A stretch of DNA of 47,214 nt from Actinomycetota bacterium (GCA_005787345.1 SYBH01000164.1:1-47214); one strand, 5' to 3'. Shown: positions 24,521 to 33,127, counted from the stretch's first letter. Made by a program: numbers and translations. The notes: generated by a model from the sequence alone, not told the origin.

Positions 24521-24681
24521 GCACCACGGTCGACATTGCGCAAGCCACTGGAACGTGGCCGTTTGTGGCCGCTGCGTGGGCTGTGGTGTTTGGTGGAATG
24601 GGCGTCTACGCGCTTGTCACGGTTGTGCGCGGTCGTCGTTTAAGCAAGCAGGTTCCACCGGAGAAGCGTCGATGGAGCTGA
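24517..24681 (+). CDS. ccmD: CcmD-like small membrane protein
   Basis: A 54-residue frame starting at GTG 24517, overlapping the ccmC stop by four bases (GTGA) and overlapping the ccmE start by ten. It has one membrane helix (WPFVAAAWAVVFGGMGVYAL, about residues 14-33) and then a basic tail RGRRLSKQ, the layout of CcmD, which stabilises the CcmABC-CcmE complex. Position between ccmC and ccmE supports the call more than sequence, which is poorly conserved in the family. Confidence 0.85.
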   Translation: MSTTVDIAQATGTWPFVAAAWAVVFGGMGVYALVTVVRGRRLSKQVPPEKRRWS

Positions 24682-25199
24682 CGCCGCGTACCGGTCCCGA
24701 ATCTGAAGATGGAGTTGCCGCCTCGGCCGCGCCTCGCAAGAAGCGTCGAATGAGTCGTCCGGCGATAGCGGTTCTCGTTGCGGTCATCGCAGTCGGAGGT
24801 TATGTCGTGGTGCAGGCGCTCGGAAGCGCTACCACCTTTTATCGGAATGCCGACGAAGCAGTTGCACAACGTGAGTCACTTGGTGTGAAGCGGTTTCGTC
24901 TGCAAGGGACCGTTGTTCCCGGAACCATCGTGCAAACCGGCGACGGAGTCACCTTTGAAATCGCCTACAACGGCGTGCCAATAACCATCCAACACGTTGG
25001 CGATCCGCCCGAAATGTTTAAGGAGAATCAGGCGGTTCTACTCGAAGGACATTTTGTGGCCGATGGTTCAACCACCTATGACTCAGACCTCATGATCGTC
25101 AAGCACAGCGAGGTCTACAAAGCAGAGGAATCCGACCGCCTCAACCAGGCTGAGATGAACGGAAACGTTCCTGTCACCTCGGTTCGGAGCGGCTCGTGA
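24672..25199 (+). CDS. ccmE: Heme chaperone CcmE
   Basis: A 175-residue periplasmic heme chaperone. A basic N-terminus (PRKKRRMSRP) precedes one membrane anchor at about 29-50, followed by a beta-barrel OB-fold (GVKRFRLQGTVV, VTFEIAYNGVPI). The covalent heme ligand is His145 in KHSEVY with Tyr149 (HxxxY), the classical bacterial form rather than the CxxxY variant. ATG 24672 lies inside the end of ccmD. The stop overlaps ccmF as GTGA. Confidence 0.92.
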   Translation: MELTPRTGPESEDGVAASAAPRKKRRMSRPAIAVLVAVIAVGGYVVVQALGSATTFYRNADEAVAQRESLGVKRFRLQGTVVPGTIVQTGDGVTFEIAYNGVPITIQHVGDPPEMFKENQAVLLEGHFVADGSTTYDSDLMIVKHSEVYKAEESDRLNQAEMNGNVPVTSVRSGS

Positions 25200-27169
25200 A
25201 TCTCGCACTTGGACGTGCAGGAATCACTCTTGGTTTTGCTGCGGCGATTCTTGGTGCCGTCACGGTTGGTTACGGACTGATCCGTCATCGTCCCGACCTT
25301 GTCCGGTTGTCTCGTTGGTATGCAGGGCTGGTCTTCCTCGGAGGACTCCTCGCTGCGATCGCGATGGAACGAGCACTCATCACGCGTGACTTCACGGTGC
25401 TCTACGTCGCCGATAACGGTTCGACGAAAACCCCGGCGCTCTACAACTTTGCAACGTTGTGGGGAGCTCTCGAAGGTTCGATCATCCTTTGGGCGCTCAT
25501 TCTCGGTGGCTACCTCATGGCGGTTGTGGTGAAGTTCCGCAAGCGTCTTGCCGATCCGCTTGTTGGTTGGGCGATTTTCACGATGCTTATTGTCTGCATT
25601 TTCTTTTTCTGGATGTTGGTTGGACCGGCCAATCCGTTTAAGAGCTTCTCCCCACCGGCTGGTTTCGATGGTCCAGGGCCAAATCCTTTGTTGCAGAACC
25701 ATCCGCTTATGGCGTTCCATCCGCCGATGCTGTACCTCGGCTACGTCGGGTTCACCGTTCCGTTTGCTTTCGCTATCGCTGCGTTGATCACGGGTCGTGT
25801 GGGCGAAGGATGGTTGCTGGCCACTCGCCGTTGGACGCTCATTGCTTGGGGTTTCCTCACCGCGGGCATCATTCTTGGATCGTGGTGGTCCTATGAAGTT
25901 CTTGGCTGGGGCGGCTACTGGGCGTGGGACCCAGTAGAAAACGCGTCCTTGTTGCCATGGCTTACCGGCACCGCGTATTTGCATTCGGTGCTTGTGCAGG
26001 AACGCCGTGGCATGTTGCGGGTTTGGAATATCTCGTTGCTGTGCGCAACGTTTGCGCTGACGATTCTTGGCACATTCATCACTCGATCTGGCGTTATTGA
26101 ATCGGTCCATGCATTCACCACGTCGGGAATTGGTCCCGCAATCATTTCCTTCTTTGCTCTTATAGTGCTGTCAACGGTTGTGCTCATCGGATGGCGCGGC
26201 GATCGCTTGCGATCACCTGGCCGAATTGATTCTCCGTTGTCGCGCGAAGGGGCATTCCTCGCAAACAACGTTCTGTTTGCGGCCTTCGCATTCGTGGTCC
26301 TGCTTGGCACGTTGTTTCCGTTGGTTGTTGAAGCAATCAACGACGATCGAATTTCGGTTGGAGTTCCGTATTTCAATCGAATGACGATGCCGATTGGATT
26401 GACGCTGCTTTTCCTTATGGCGATTGCCCCGGTTCTTCCTTGGCGCAAGGCCAGCGGAGAGTTGTTGCGCCATCGATTGATTTGGCCTGCGTGGATCGGT
26501 GTTGGTTCGTTGATCTTCGCGGTCGTTGTCGGTGCCCGCGGCTTTGCGCCGGTGTTGGCATTCGGGCTCGGCGGATTTGCTGCAGGCTCCGCCGGTCGCC
26601 AAGTCGTGCTCGCTACTCGGCGTCAGGGCTGGCGTGGTCTTATTGGCCGAGCAAACGGCGGGATGATTGTCCATCTTGGCGTGGTGATGATCGCCGTGGC
26701 GTTTGCGGCAAGTAGCAGTTACGTTCGTCAAGCCGAGTTCACGCTTACACAGGGGCAATCTGCGCAGTTTGCTGGTCACGAGTTGGTCTACGTGGGTCAG
26801 AACACCAAGCAAGAGTCCGCCAAGATCGTGGATCAGGTTCTCATCACTATCGACGGCACTGGTCCTTGGGCTCCATCGCTCAACAAATTCGCGAACGGCA
26901 ATCAAACAATTGGAACGCCTTCGGTTCGTACGACTTTTACCGATGATGTGGTCTTGTCAGTCATTGATATCAAAGGTGGCGAAAACGGTTCGGTGACCAT
27001 TCGCGTCACGGTTCAACCGCTCATCATGTGGCTATGGATCGGTGGTGGAGTGATGGCGCTCGGCACGCTGCTCGCAGTATTCCCCGGCCGTCGCCGCAAT
27101 CCGCTCGATGCTGTTTCTGCGCCGGTAGCGGTTGAGCCTCCAAAAGATTCGACCGGAGCCACCGTATGA
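25196..27169 (+). CDS. ccmF: Heme lyase CcmF
   Basis: A 657-residue protein with many membrane helices, the central heme lyase of System I that joins heme from CcmE to apocytochrome CXXCH cysteines. The WWD motif GWGGYWAWDPVENASL is at about 237-252, and conserved histidine-containing segments NHPLMAFHPPMLYLG (about 168-182) flank it. GTG start and ATGA stop overlap both neighbours by four bases. A periplasmic beta-rich segment (about 505-620) precedes the last helix. Confidence 0.95.
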   Translation: MNLALGRAGITLGFAAAILGAVTVGYGLIRHRPDLVRLSRWYAGLVFLGGLLAAIAMERALITRDFTVLYVADNGSTKTPALYNFATLWGALEGSIILWALILGGYLMAVVVKFRKRLADPLVGWAIFTMLIVCIFFFWMLVGPANPFKSFSPPAGFDGPGPNPLLQNHPLMAFHPPMLYLGYVGFTVPFAFAIAALITGRVGEGWLLATRRWTLIAWGFLTAGIILGSWWSYEVLGWGGYWAWDPVENASLLPWLTGTAYLHSVLVQERRGMLRVWNISLLCATFALTILGTFITRSGVIESVHAFTTSGIGPAIISFFALIVLSTVVLIGWRGDRLRSPGRIDSPLSREGAFLANNVLFAAFAFVVLLGTLFPLVVEAINDDRISVGVPYFNRMTMPIGLTLLFLMAIAPVLPWRKASGELLRHRLIWPAWIGVGSLIFAVVVGARGFAPVLAFGLGGFAAGSAGRQVVLATRRQGWRGLIGRANGGMIVHLGVVMIAVAFAASSSYVRQAEFTLTQGQSAQFAGHELVYVGQNTKQESAKIVDQVLITIDGTGPWAPSLNKFANGNQTIGTPSVRTTFTDDVVLSVIDIKGGENGSVTIRVTVQPLIMWLWIGGGVMALGTLLAVFPGRRRNPLDAVSAPVAVEPPKDSTGATV

Positions 27170-27759
27170 CGGCCTCATCAGGCGAGGCTGCGGCCCCACG
27201 AGTTGGCAGCAAGCTCGCGCGTAATGCAGCGATTGTCGTTGGCATTGTCCTTGTTGCGCTTATTGCACTTCTGGCTACGCGTGGCACAAGCACGCCCATT
27301 TCGAGTCAGATCGTTGGTCAAGCAGCACCAGACTTCACCGGAGCGGATCTGGACGGTTCAACCTTCCGAATGGCCAATCATCGGGGTGAGTGGGTGCTGG
27401 TGAACTTCTTTGCAACGTGGTGTACGCCTTGTCGCCTCGAGAATCCACAGATCCAGCAGTTCGTTGATTCACATAAAGGTGATCCGGTCCAAGTGGTGAG
27501 CATCGCCTTTTCCGACGATGCCGATTCCATTCGTGACTATTGGGTCAACGAGCGCAATACGTGGCCAGCCATTTCGAACGACACAGGTTTGATCGCCCTT
27601 AACTACGGGGTGACCAAAGTTCCCGAGTCCTACATGGTTGCACCCAGCGGCCTTGTGGTTGCGGGCTTCTTTGGTGGGGTCACCGCCGCCGGACTCGACA
27701 AGGTCATTACAGACAACGGCGGAATGGCAGTTGCGGGGACGGGGACGGGGACCAAATGA
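27166..27759 (+). CDS. ccmG: CcmG/DsbE-type thiol-disulfide oxidoreductase
   Basis: A 197-residue membrane-anchored thioredoxin-fold protein. The anchor is at about 20-38, and the active site is WCTPC at 85-89 in FFATWCTPCRLENP. The cis-proline segment is KVPESYMVAP. It reduces apocytochrome CXXCH before heme attachment. The C-terminus is a short Gly/Thr repeat (GTGTGTK). It overlaps ccmF and ccmH by four bases each. A CcdA-type electron donor is not encoded in the window. Confidence 0.92.
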   Translation: MTASSGEAAAPRVGSKLARNAAIVVGIVLVALIALLATRGTSTPISSQIVGQAAPDFTGADLDGSTFRMANHRGEWVLVNFFATWCTPCRLENPQIQQFVDSHKGDPVQVVSIAFSDDADSIRDYWVNERNTWPAISNDTGLIALNYGVTKVPESYMVAPSGLVVAGFFGGVTAAGLDKVITDNGGMAVAGTGTGTK

Positions 27760-28289
27760 GTTCGCAGTCGGTATTTGCGAAGGGGTCACCGATTCGTCGC
27801 TGGGGCCCGTGGATCGCGGTTGCTGTCATTGCTTTTTCGGCCCTCTCAGTTGCGGCCTTTGGATCTCGCTCAGCTCCAACCGCACAAGATCGTGTGAGTT
27901 CGATTTCTCGAACTGTGAAGTGTCCGGTGTGTTCTGGCGAATCGGTTGCTGAATCGAATGTTCCTGCCTCGCAGGAAATTCGTCGCCAGATCGCTGAGCA
28001 AGTCCAACAGGGACAGTCTGACGACGAGATTCGATCGTTCTATGCAGCCAAGTACGGTCAAGCGATTCTCCTGACGCCGTCGGCCTCTGGAGTAAACGCA
28101 TTGGTGTGGATACTGCCAGTCGTTGCGCTTGCTGTTGGTATCGCTGCGCTGGTCATCGTGTTCCGGCGGTGGTCGTCAATGCCGCAAGAGCGCGCAACTG
28201 ACGAAGATCGTGAACTCGTCGCGTCCGCACTTCACCCTGAAGAAGGGGTCGATCCGAATGACCCGCATGGCGAGGGAGCATCGCGGTGA
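27756..28289 (+). CDS. ccmH: Cytochrome c maturation protein CcmH
   Basis: A 177-residue membrane protein. After an N-terminal helix (about 18-36) comes the redox motif KCPVCSGESVAES with Cys56 and Cys59, then helical residues including IRSFYAAKYGQAILL, and a second helix at about 117-142. This is the CcmH/CycL family, which acts with CcmG in apocytochrome thiol reduction and with CcmF in the ligation complex. The start overlaps ccmG (ATGA), and the stop overlaps ccmI (GTGA). Confidence 0.92.
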   Translation: MSSQSVFAKGSPIRRWGPWIAVAVIAFSALSVAAFGSRSAPTAQDRVSSISRTVKCPVCSGESVAESNVPASQEIRRQIAEQVQQGQSDDEIRSFYAAKYGQAILLTPSASGVNALVWILPVVALAVGIAALVIVFRRWSSMPQERATDEDRELVASALHPEEGVDPNDPHGEGASR

Positions 28290-29179
28290 CGACGCCTACA
28301 GGCGGAACCGCTGCCCGTCGCGCAGCGCGTGAGGCAAGCGCGACAACTTCCTCCAAAGGGAAGTCCGCGCCCAAGTCGGTATCAGTATCCGCCCGACGCC
28401 GAGAACTTGATCCCGATGCCTTGGCTGTGCTTGAGGAAGAGCGCGATTTCCTCCTTCGGTCTCTTGAGGATCTCGAACGCGAGTATGCAGCTGGCGATGT
28501 CGATGATTCAGACTTCGAGGAACTCAAAGACGATTACACCGCGCGCGCCGCAGCCGTGATCCGTGCGATCAAGGACCGAACTGAAGCGGTGAAGTCGCTC
28601 CGTCCGCAACGCAACTGGCAGCGAACTGCACTTGGCCTCGTTCTCGTCGGGACGATGGCGGTTGGTGCAAGTTGGGTCATGTTCCGTAATGCAGGTACAA
28701 GAGCGCCGGGCCAAGGTTTAACTGGCGATATTCGTCAGGACAGCTCAAATTTGATACTCCAAGCGCAAGGTCTTACTGGTCAAGCACAAGCCTCGTTACA
28801 GGCGGGCGATTCCGCCAAGGCCATCAAGCAATTCGAGTCGGCCGTCCGGGCCTATGACAAAGCGCTCGAGATCTCACCTGAAAACGTTCAGGCCATGACC
28901 TATCGAGGTTGGGTTCTACACACGATCGCTCTTTCGAGCGAGCCATCAGTTGCTGCTGAGTTCGATCGGCAGGCTCTCGAATATCTCGACGAAGCCATCG
29001 CAACTGATCCCTCGTATTCCGACGCCCGTGTTTTCCGTGCAATTCTCGAACGCAACGCCGGCGATTTTGTTGCGGCGAAAGCCGATCTTGATGCGATCGA
29101 CGTAAATGCCATTCCGATGTACATGATTCAGATGGTTAACTCGTTGAAGGAAGAAGTTGCTGCCGGACGTCGTGACTAA
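28286..29179 (+). CDS. ccmI: CcmI-like TPR protein
   Basis: A 297-residue protein. A CcmI-type N-terminal segment (LEEERDFLLRSLEDLEREYAAGDVD, about 51-75) precedes a single membrane helix (about 112-132) and then TPR repeats (SAKAIKQFESAVRAYDKALEISPEN, about 175-200, and a second repeat near 230-265). CcmI presents apocytochromes to the CcmFH complex. The order of domain and helix differs slightly from the proteobacterial form, so it is called by similarity and by its place as last gene of the operon. Its stop is six bases from a convergent gene. Confidence 0.8.
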   Translation: MTTPTGGTAARRAAREASATTSSKGKSAPKSVSVSARRRELDPDALAVLEEERDFLLRSLEDLEREYAAGDVDDSDFEELKDDYTARAAAVIRAIKDRTEAVKSLRPQRNWQRTALGLVLVGTMAVGASWVMFRNAGTRAPGQGLTGDIRQDSSNLILQAQGLTGQAQASLQAGDSAKAIKQFESAVRAYDKALEISPENVQAMTYRGWVLHTIALSSEPSVAAEFDRQALEYLDEAIATDPSYSDARVFRAILERNAGDFVAAKADLDAIDVNAIPMYMIQMVNSLKEEVAAGRRD

Positions 29180-29185
29180 CTGGTG

Positions 29186-29647
29186 CTAGGCCGAAGGCGG
29201 AACATAGCGGCCAAGAAATGGCCGTCCGTTGCGCAATTCGATAATCCAGGTCGAACCCTTTTGATCGATGAGAGGGCCATCGGTGTCCATCCCGTCGGCA
29301 ACGAGGCGTCGAAGTAGGTGGGGGATGAGATCACCGTGACTGCACGCGACTCCGTCGAACTCATCAAGTTCAAGCAGGATTCGATAAGCCTCGTCTGTTT
29401 CGGCACCTTCGGCGAGTGCCTCGGAACTCTGCACCGTCAACTCAAATTTCCGGGCGAGTGGCTCCATTGTTTGCATGCATCGGACGTAGGGACTCGAAAC
29501 GATCCGCCCCACAACGAGATCACCCACAACATGGGTAAGCGCGTTGGCTTGGGCGTTGCCGCGTTTTGATAACGGTCGGAAGCGGTCTTCGGCTGTCCAC
29601 TCGGAGCGCTTCCCGGCGTGAGCATGGCGAGTAAGGAAAATCGTCAC
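29186..29647 (-). CDS. SixA-like histidine phosphatase
   Basis: A 153-residue member of the histidine phosphatase superfamily. The phosphoacceptor is in FLTRHAHAG (RHA motif, residues 7-9), the arginine pair is in PLSKRG and SSPYVRCMQT, and the second catalytic histidine is in ACSHGD. Length and layout fit SixA-type phosphohistidine phosphatases or small nucleotide/sugar phosphatases. The GTG at 29647 has TACGTT six bases upstream. Confidence 0.85.
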   Translation of the reverse strand: MTIFLTRHAHAGKRSEWTAEDRFRPLSKRGNAQANALTHVVGDLVVGRIVSSPYVRCMQTMEPLARKFELTVQSSEALAEGAETDEAYRILLELDEFDGVACSHGDLIPHLLRRLVADGMDTDGPLIDQKGSTWIIELRNGRPFLGRYVPPSA

Positions 29648-29653
29648 ACGAAG

Positions 29654-29659
29654 AACGTA
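29654..29659 (-). promoter_or_regulatory. -10 hexamer TACGTT of a leaderless transcript
   Basis: TANNNT hexamer on the minus strand six bases before GTG 29647, with no Shine-Dalgarno between. Confidence 0.45.
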
Positions 29660-29709
29660 GTCAACGAAATCACTGCTGTTTGCGCAAGGTTGAAAAGTTC
29701 ATCGAATGG

Positions 29710-30876
29710 CTACGCGCTAAGTGATCGAAGTTCACTCACTATTTGTGGAAGTTGTTCGCAGAGCGCATTGATGTCGTCGATTGTGGAGTTATGTCCGACG
29801 GAAACCCGTAGCGATCGTTGAGCGTCGACGCCCATTGCCTCAAGGACGGGTGATGGCTCGAGTCCCTCGGATGCGCATGAACTGCCAGAGTGCAAAGCAA
29901 TACCGAGCCGATCGAGCCCAAGAACGACTCCTTGTGGTTCAACGCCTTCGACGGCCAGACATAACAAATGTGGGAGTCGGTCTGGGGACTCAAGCGGACC
30001 CAAAAGCGAGATGCCAGGTGTCGTTGTTAATCGTTCGAGAGCGGTTGCAAGAAGGTTGCGGTTGCTTGAGGCCTCGGAGTCGAGGGTCGATTCATCGAGT
30101 TCAGACGCCACAACTCCTAGTGCGATCGCAGCGGAAACGCTCTCGAGTCCCGCGCGTCGTGAACGCTCCTGCTCGCCACCAGCGAGGAGCGGCTCGATGC
30201 GAAGTCCCTGGCGGACCCAAAGGCCACCGACTCCGGGTGGGCCGCCAAACTTGTGTCCGCTGAATGACAGAAGGTCAATGCCGAGATCCTTTGGATCTAC
30301 GGCAACGTGCCCAACCGCTTGCGCCGCGTCAACGTGAAGAAGGATTCCGCGATCTGTGCAGGCAGCCGCGATTTCCGCAACGGGTTGCAGCGTTCCAACT
30401 TCGTGGTTGCCCCACTGAAGGTGGGCGAGAGCTGTAGTGGGGGTGAGGGCATCGATGAACGCGTCGACGTCAATACGACCGTATGAATCGACGTTGACAA
30501 TGGAAACAGAACCGCCAAATGCGCTCGCGAAAAGTTCGCTTGAGCGTCGAACTGCTGAGTGCTCAACCGCCCCAAACACGATGTGGGGCGGCGAGCCCTT
30601 CTCGACACATCGACGCACCGCACCCCATGTTGCGGCTGTGATTGATTCTGTTGCTCCGCTCGTGAAGATGATCTCCCGTTGCTTAGCTTTCAGTAAGGAA
30701 GCAACTTGTTCGCGAGCGTTCTCTAGAAGAACGCGCGCTGTCATCCCCTCGTGATGGATCCGGCCAGGATCTCCAAGCGTTCCCTGGAATTGAGCGGCAA
30801 GCGCTTCGGAAAGTGCAATTCGAGCTGAGTCGCGTAGAGGTGCTGTCGATGCGTAATCGAGATAGTGACGAGCCAC
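29710..30876 (-). CDS. Cysteine desulfurase (NifS/IscS-like)
   Basis: A 388-residue PLP enzyme that takes sulfur from cysteine for iron-sulfur clusters or thiolation. The PLP lysine is Lys209 in SFSGHKFGG, the cofactor-binding histidine is in GAVEHSAV and Asp in HVDAAQAVG. The persulfide cysteine is Cys334 in HSGSSCASEG. GTG 30876 is chosen because it follows the upstream stop by five bases and begins just before RHYLDYAST; the frame is open to 30906. It is co-transcribed with the SufR-like regulator, which fits iron-sulfur control. Confidence 0.9.
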   Translation of the reverse strand: MARHYLDYASTAPLRDSARIALSEALAAQFQGTLGDPGRIHHEGMTARVLLENAREQVASLLKAKQREIIFTSGATESITAATWGAVRRCVEKGSPPHIVFGAVEHSAVRRSSELFASAFGGSVSIVNVDSYGRIDVDAFIDALTPTTALAHLQWGNHEVGTLQPVAEIAAACTDRGILLHVDAAQAVGHVAVDPKDLGIDLLSFSGHKFGGPPGVGGLWVRQGLRIEPLLAGGEQERSRRAGLESVSAAIALGVVASELDESTLDSEASSNRNLLATALERLTTTPGISLLGPLESPDRLPHLLCLAVEGVEPQGVVLGLDRLGIALHSGSSCASEGLEPSPVLEAMGVDAQRSLRVSVGHNSTIDDINALCEQLPQIVSELRSLSA

Positions 30877-30881
30877 GAGGT

Positions 30882-31601
30882 TCAGGCTTCGAGCGAGGTG
30901 ACGCACACGTCGTCGCCCATGGGCTTCGACGATTCAAGCGCGATGGTGGCATCGCTGCCGTGAAGTTCAGCAACCATGCCCTTCATCATCCCGCGGTCGA
31001 CTGCACAGATGACTGGATTGGCCATGACCGCATCGCCGAATGGGCAGTGCTCCGAAACGATGCGCAATTCGTTGTTGCGACGTTCGGCGTGTGCAGCGAA
31101 ACCTTGCGAGGTGAGTGCATCGGCCACGGTCTGCAGGATGGATTGAATTGAACGCTGCTGGTCAACACCATGGCCGAGGCGTTGAGCGAGGAGCCGTCCG
31201 TATTCGATGCCGACGTCTTCCGCCATCGCTTCGGCCTGGTCTCGGGGAAGCATGTCAAGAGCACGGCCAAGCAACGTAATGAGCACGTCGTCGTGACGAA
31301 CGGGCAGATCGAGGTGATCGCCTTTGGTTGTGGCGGTGTAGCGCTTGGACGGTCGGCCTGCCCCGGTTCCACCTCGGGCGACTGCCACCTCGAGATATCC
31401 GCCAGCGGCGAGTTTGTCGAGGTGGTGACGAGCGACATTGGCATGGAGATCGAACTGTGCCGCCACCTCGCTCGCAGTCACACCGGCGTCGCCAGCGCGA
31501 GCAAAGAGGTAGATCTCACGGCGTGTGGGGTCGCCAAAGGCCGAAGTAATGGCCGTAACCACCGAGCTGAACTCGGTCGGACTGAGGGTCGCCTGCTCCA
31601 C
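30882..31601 (-). CDS. SufR-like iron-sulfur transcriptional regulator
   Basis: A 239-residue regulator with an N-terminal winged helix-turn-helix (about 20-75; SAFGDPTRREIYLFAR, ASEVAAQFDLHANVARHHL). Three cysteines, Cys186 (EHCPFGD), Cys199 (VICAVD) and Cys233 (DVCVT), show the C-x12-C spacing of SufR-type sensors that bind a [4Fe-4S] or [2Fe-2S] cluster and repress iron-sulfur assembly genes. GTG 31601 has TAGAAT six bases upstream, and a palindrome directly behind it (31614-31627) is a likely autoregulatory operator. It is divergent from mrp. Confidence 0.85.
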   Translation of the reverse strand: MEQATLSPTEFSSVVTAITSAFGDPTRREIYLFARAGDAGVTASEVAAQFDLHANVARHHLDKLAAGGYLEVAVARGGTGAGRPSKRYTATTKGDHLDLPVRHDDVLITLLGRALDMLPRDQAEAMAEDVGIEYGRLLAQRLGHGVDQQRSIQSILQTVADALTSQGFAAHAERRNNELRIVSEHCPFGDAVMANPVICAVDRGMMKGMVAELHGSDATIALESSKPMGDDVCVTSLEA

Positions 31602-31607
31602 CTCGGT

Positions 31608-31613
31608 ATTCTA
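31608..31613 (-). promoter_or_regulatory. -10 hexamer TAGAAT of the SufR-like/desulfurase operon
   Basis: Near-consensus TANNNT on the minus strand six bases before GTG 31601, and directly adjacent to the palindrome at 31614-31627, so a repressor bound there would cover the promoter. Confidence 0.5.
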
Positions 31614-31627
31614 CCTACCGCAGTAGG
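31614..31627. promoter_or_regulatory. Palindrome CCTAC-N4-GTAGG, probable operator between regulator and mrp
   Basis: Perfect 5-bp arms (31614-31618 and 31623-31627) around CGCA; weaker symmetry continues outward (TTCT and AGAA). It lies in the 59-base divergent gap between the SufR-like regulator and mrp and touches the regulator's -10. Control of both by the SufR-like protein is inferred. Confidence 0.5.
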
Positions 31628-31660
31628 AGAAATTCCCCGACCCGAAGCGAGACCCCCTAA

Positions 31661-32806
31661 ATGCCCATTACCGATGCCGATGTCATCGAGGTCCTCCGTC
31701 CTGTTGAGGACCCCGAACTCCACCGGAGCATCGTCGACCTTGGGATGGTTCGCGGTATAGCCATCGACGGACCAGTCGTGGCTATTCAGATCGCCCTGAC
31801 TGTGGCCGGTTGTCCATTGCGCAACGAAATCCAAAATCGCGTCACCAACGCGATCGTGGCTCTCGATGGAATCGATCGTGTCGACCTTGACTTCACCGTC
31901 ATGACCGACGAAGAGCGCGCTGCAATTCGCGAACTTCTTCATGGCGATCCAGCGTCGACTGCAGGCACGCATCAGGGTCACGGCCATGCCGAAGGTCGTG
32001 TCATTCCGTTTGCCGATCCTTCGAGTTCCACTCGAGTTCTGCTGATTGCTTCAGGTAAGGGCGGAGTCGGTAAGTCATCAATCACGACGAACCTTTCAAT
32101 CGCTCTCGCACAACGCGGACACAAGGTTGCTGTCGTCGACGCCGACGTATGGGGTTTTTCGATTCCGCGCATGCTTGGCGTGAATCACACCCCAACGATC
32201 ATCGATGAAATGATCGTGCCACCCGAAGCGCATGGCGTTCGTTGCATTTCGATGGGGTTCTTCGTCGAAGAAGATCAGCCCGTCATTTGGCGAGGCCCCA
32301 TGCTTCACAAGGCCCTTGAACAGTTCCTCACCGATGTGTTCTGGGATGAACCCGATTTCCTGCTCGTGGATCTTCCGCCAGGCACCGGCGACATTGCGTT
32401 GTCGCTCGCTCAGTTCTTGCCGCGTGCTGAACTCTACGTCGTCACGACTCCGCAGCCCGCAGCGCAGAAGGTTGCCCAACGTGCAGCGTTCATGGCAGAG
32501 AAGGTGAACATCGAAGTCAAGGGTGTTATCGAAAACATGTCGTGGTTTACCGGCGACGACGGAAAGCGCTACGAACTCTTTGGCGCAGGTGGTGGGGCCG
32601 AGTTGGCCGAGCGTCTCGATGTTCGCTTCGTCGGTCAGGTGCCGCTGGTGCCTGCTCTTCGTGAGGGATCCGACGACGGTCGCCCGGTTGTGGCCGTAGA
32701 ACCCGAGAGCGAAGCTGCGGTTGCGATCCGTGCACTCGCCGAGGTCATTGACCTCGAACTCGCTCCGACTCGTCGCTATAACGCTGGACTCAAATTGCTG
32801 GGATGA
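31661..32806 (+). CDS. mrp: Mrp/NBP35-family P-loop ATPase, iron-sulfur cluster carrier
   Basis: A 381-residue protein. Residues 1-95 are a DUF59/MIP18-like domain (DVIEVLRPVEDPELHRSIVDLGMV). The deviant Walker A is SGKGGVGKSSIT (131-142), followed by DADVWGFSIPRML and the switch DLPPGTGDI. ATPases of this family carry or insert [4Fe-4S] clusters. The CxxC pair seen near ENMSxF in many family members is absent (ENMSWFTGDDGKRYELF), as in other actinobacterial Mrp proteins by my recollection. It is divergent from the SufR-like regulator and cysteine desulfurase, which fits an iron-sulfur role. Confidence 0.92.
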   Translation: MPITDADVIEVLRPVEDPELHRSIVDLGMVRGIAIDGPVVAIQIALTVAGCPLRNEIQNRVTNAIVALDGIDRVDLDFTVMTDEERAAIRELLHGDPASTAGTHQGHGHAEGRVIPFADPSSSTRVLLIASGKGGVGKSSITTNLSIALAQRGHKVAVVDADVWGFSIPRMLGVNHTPTIIDEMIVPPEAHGVRCISMGFFVEEDQPVIWRGPMLHKALEQFLTDVFWDEPDFLLVDLPPGTGDIALSLAQFLPRAELYVVTTPQPAAQKVAQRAAFMAEKVNIEVKGVIENMSWFTGDDGKRYELFGAGGGAELAERLDVRFVGQVPLVPALREGSDDGRPVVAVEPESEAAVAIRALAEVIDLELAPTRRYNAGLKLLG

Positions 32807-32872
32807 AGGCTCGGTCTCGCGACCTAGCATGAGGCGCCGGCCATCAGGTCGGTTTCGTACAGGAGGAATTTC

Positions 32873-33109
32873 GTGGACGTTCGTATTGGTGTGCAACAGA
32901 CACCTAAGGAAATCGAGATCGAGATGGCGTCCAATGCCGATCGCGCTGAAGTGCGCGCATCGATCGATGCTGCGTTGGCTGACGCCACCAGTGTCCTTTG
33001 GTTGACTGACCGTCACGGGCGTGACATCGCTGTTCCCTCGGCAAAGATTGCGTACATCGAATTGGGCACCTCCGATAGCGAACGCCGCATCGGTTTCGGC
33101 GCGGGCTGA
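32873..33109 (+). CDS. DUF3107-family small protein
   Basis: A 78-residue actinobacterial conserved protein. Features are the start MDVRIGVQQTPKEIEIE and the end VPSAKIAYIELGTSDSERRIGF, both typical of DUF3107. The function is unknown. GTG 32873 has a strong AGGAGGAA site six bases upstream, and a TAGCAT at 32825-32830 may be its -10. It lies 18 bases before the histidine kinase. Confidence 0.85.
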   Translation: MDVRIGVQQTPKEIEIEMASNADRAEVRASIDAALADATSVLWLTDRHGRDIAVPSAKIAYIELGTSDSERRIGFGAG

Positions 33110-33127
33110 TCCCGCCGCCACGGTCCA

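Noticed and set aside
25115-26110. 331-codon open frame antisense to ccmF
   Set aside because: It is a composition shadow of ccmF: hydrophilic, Arg-rich, without recognisable motifs, and ccmF is unambiguous.
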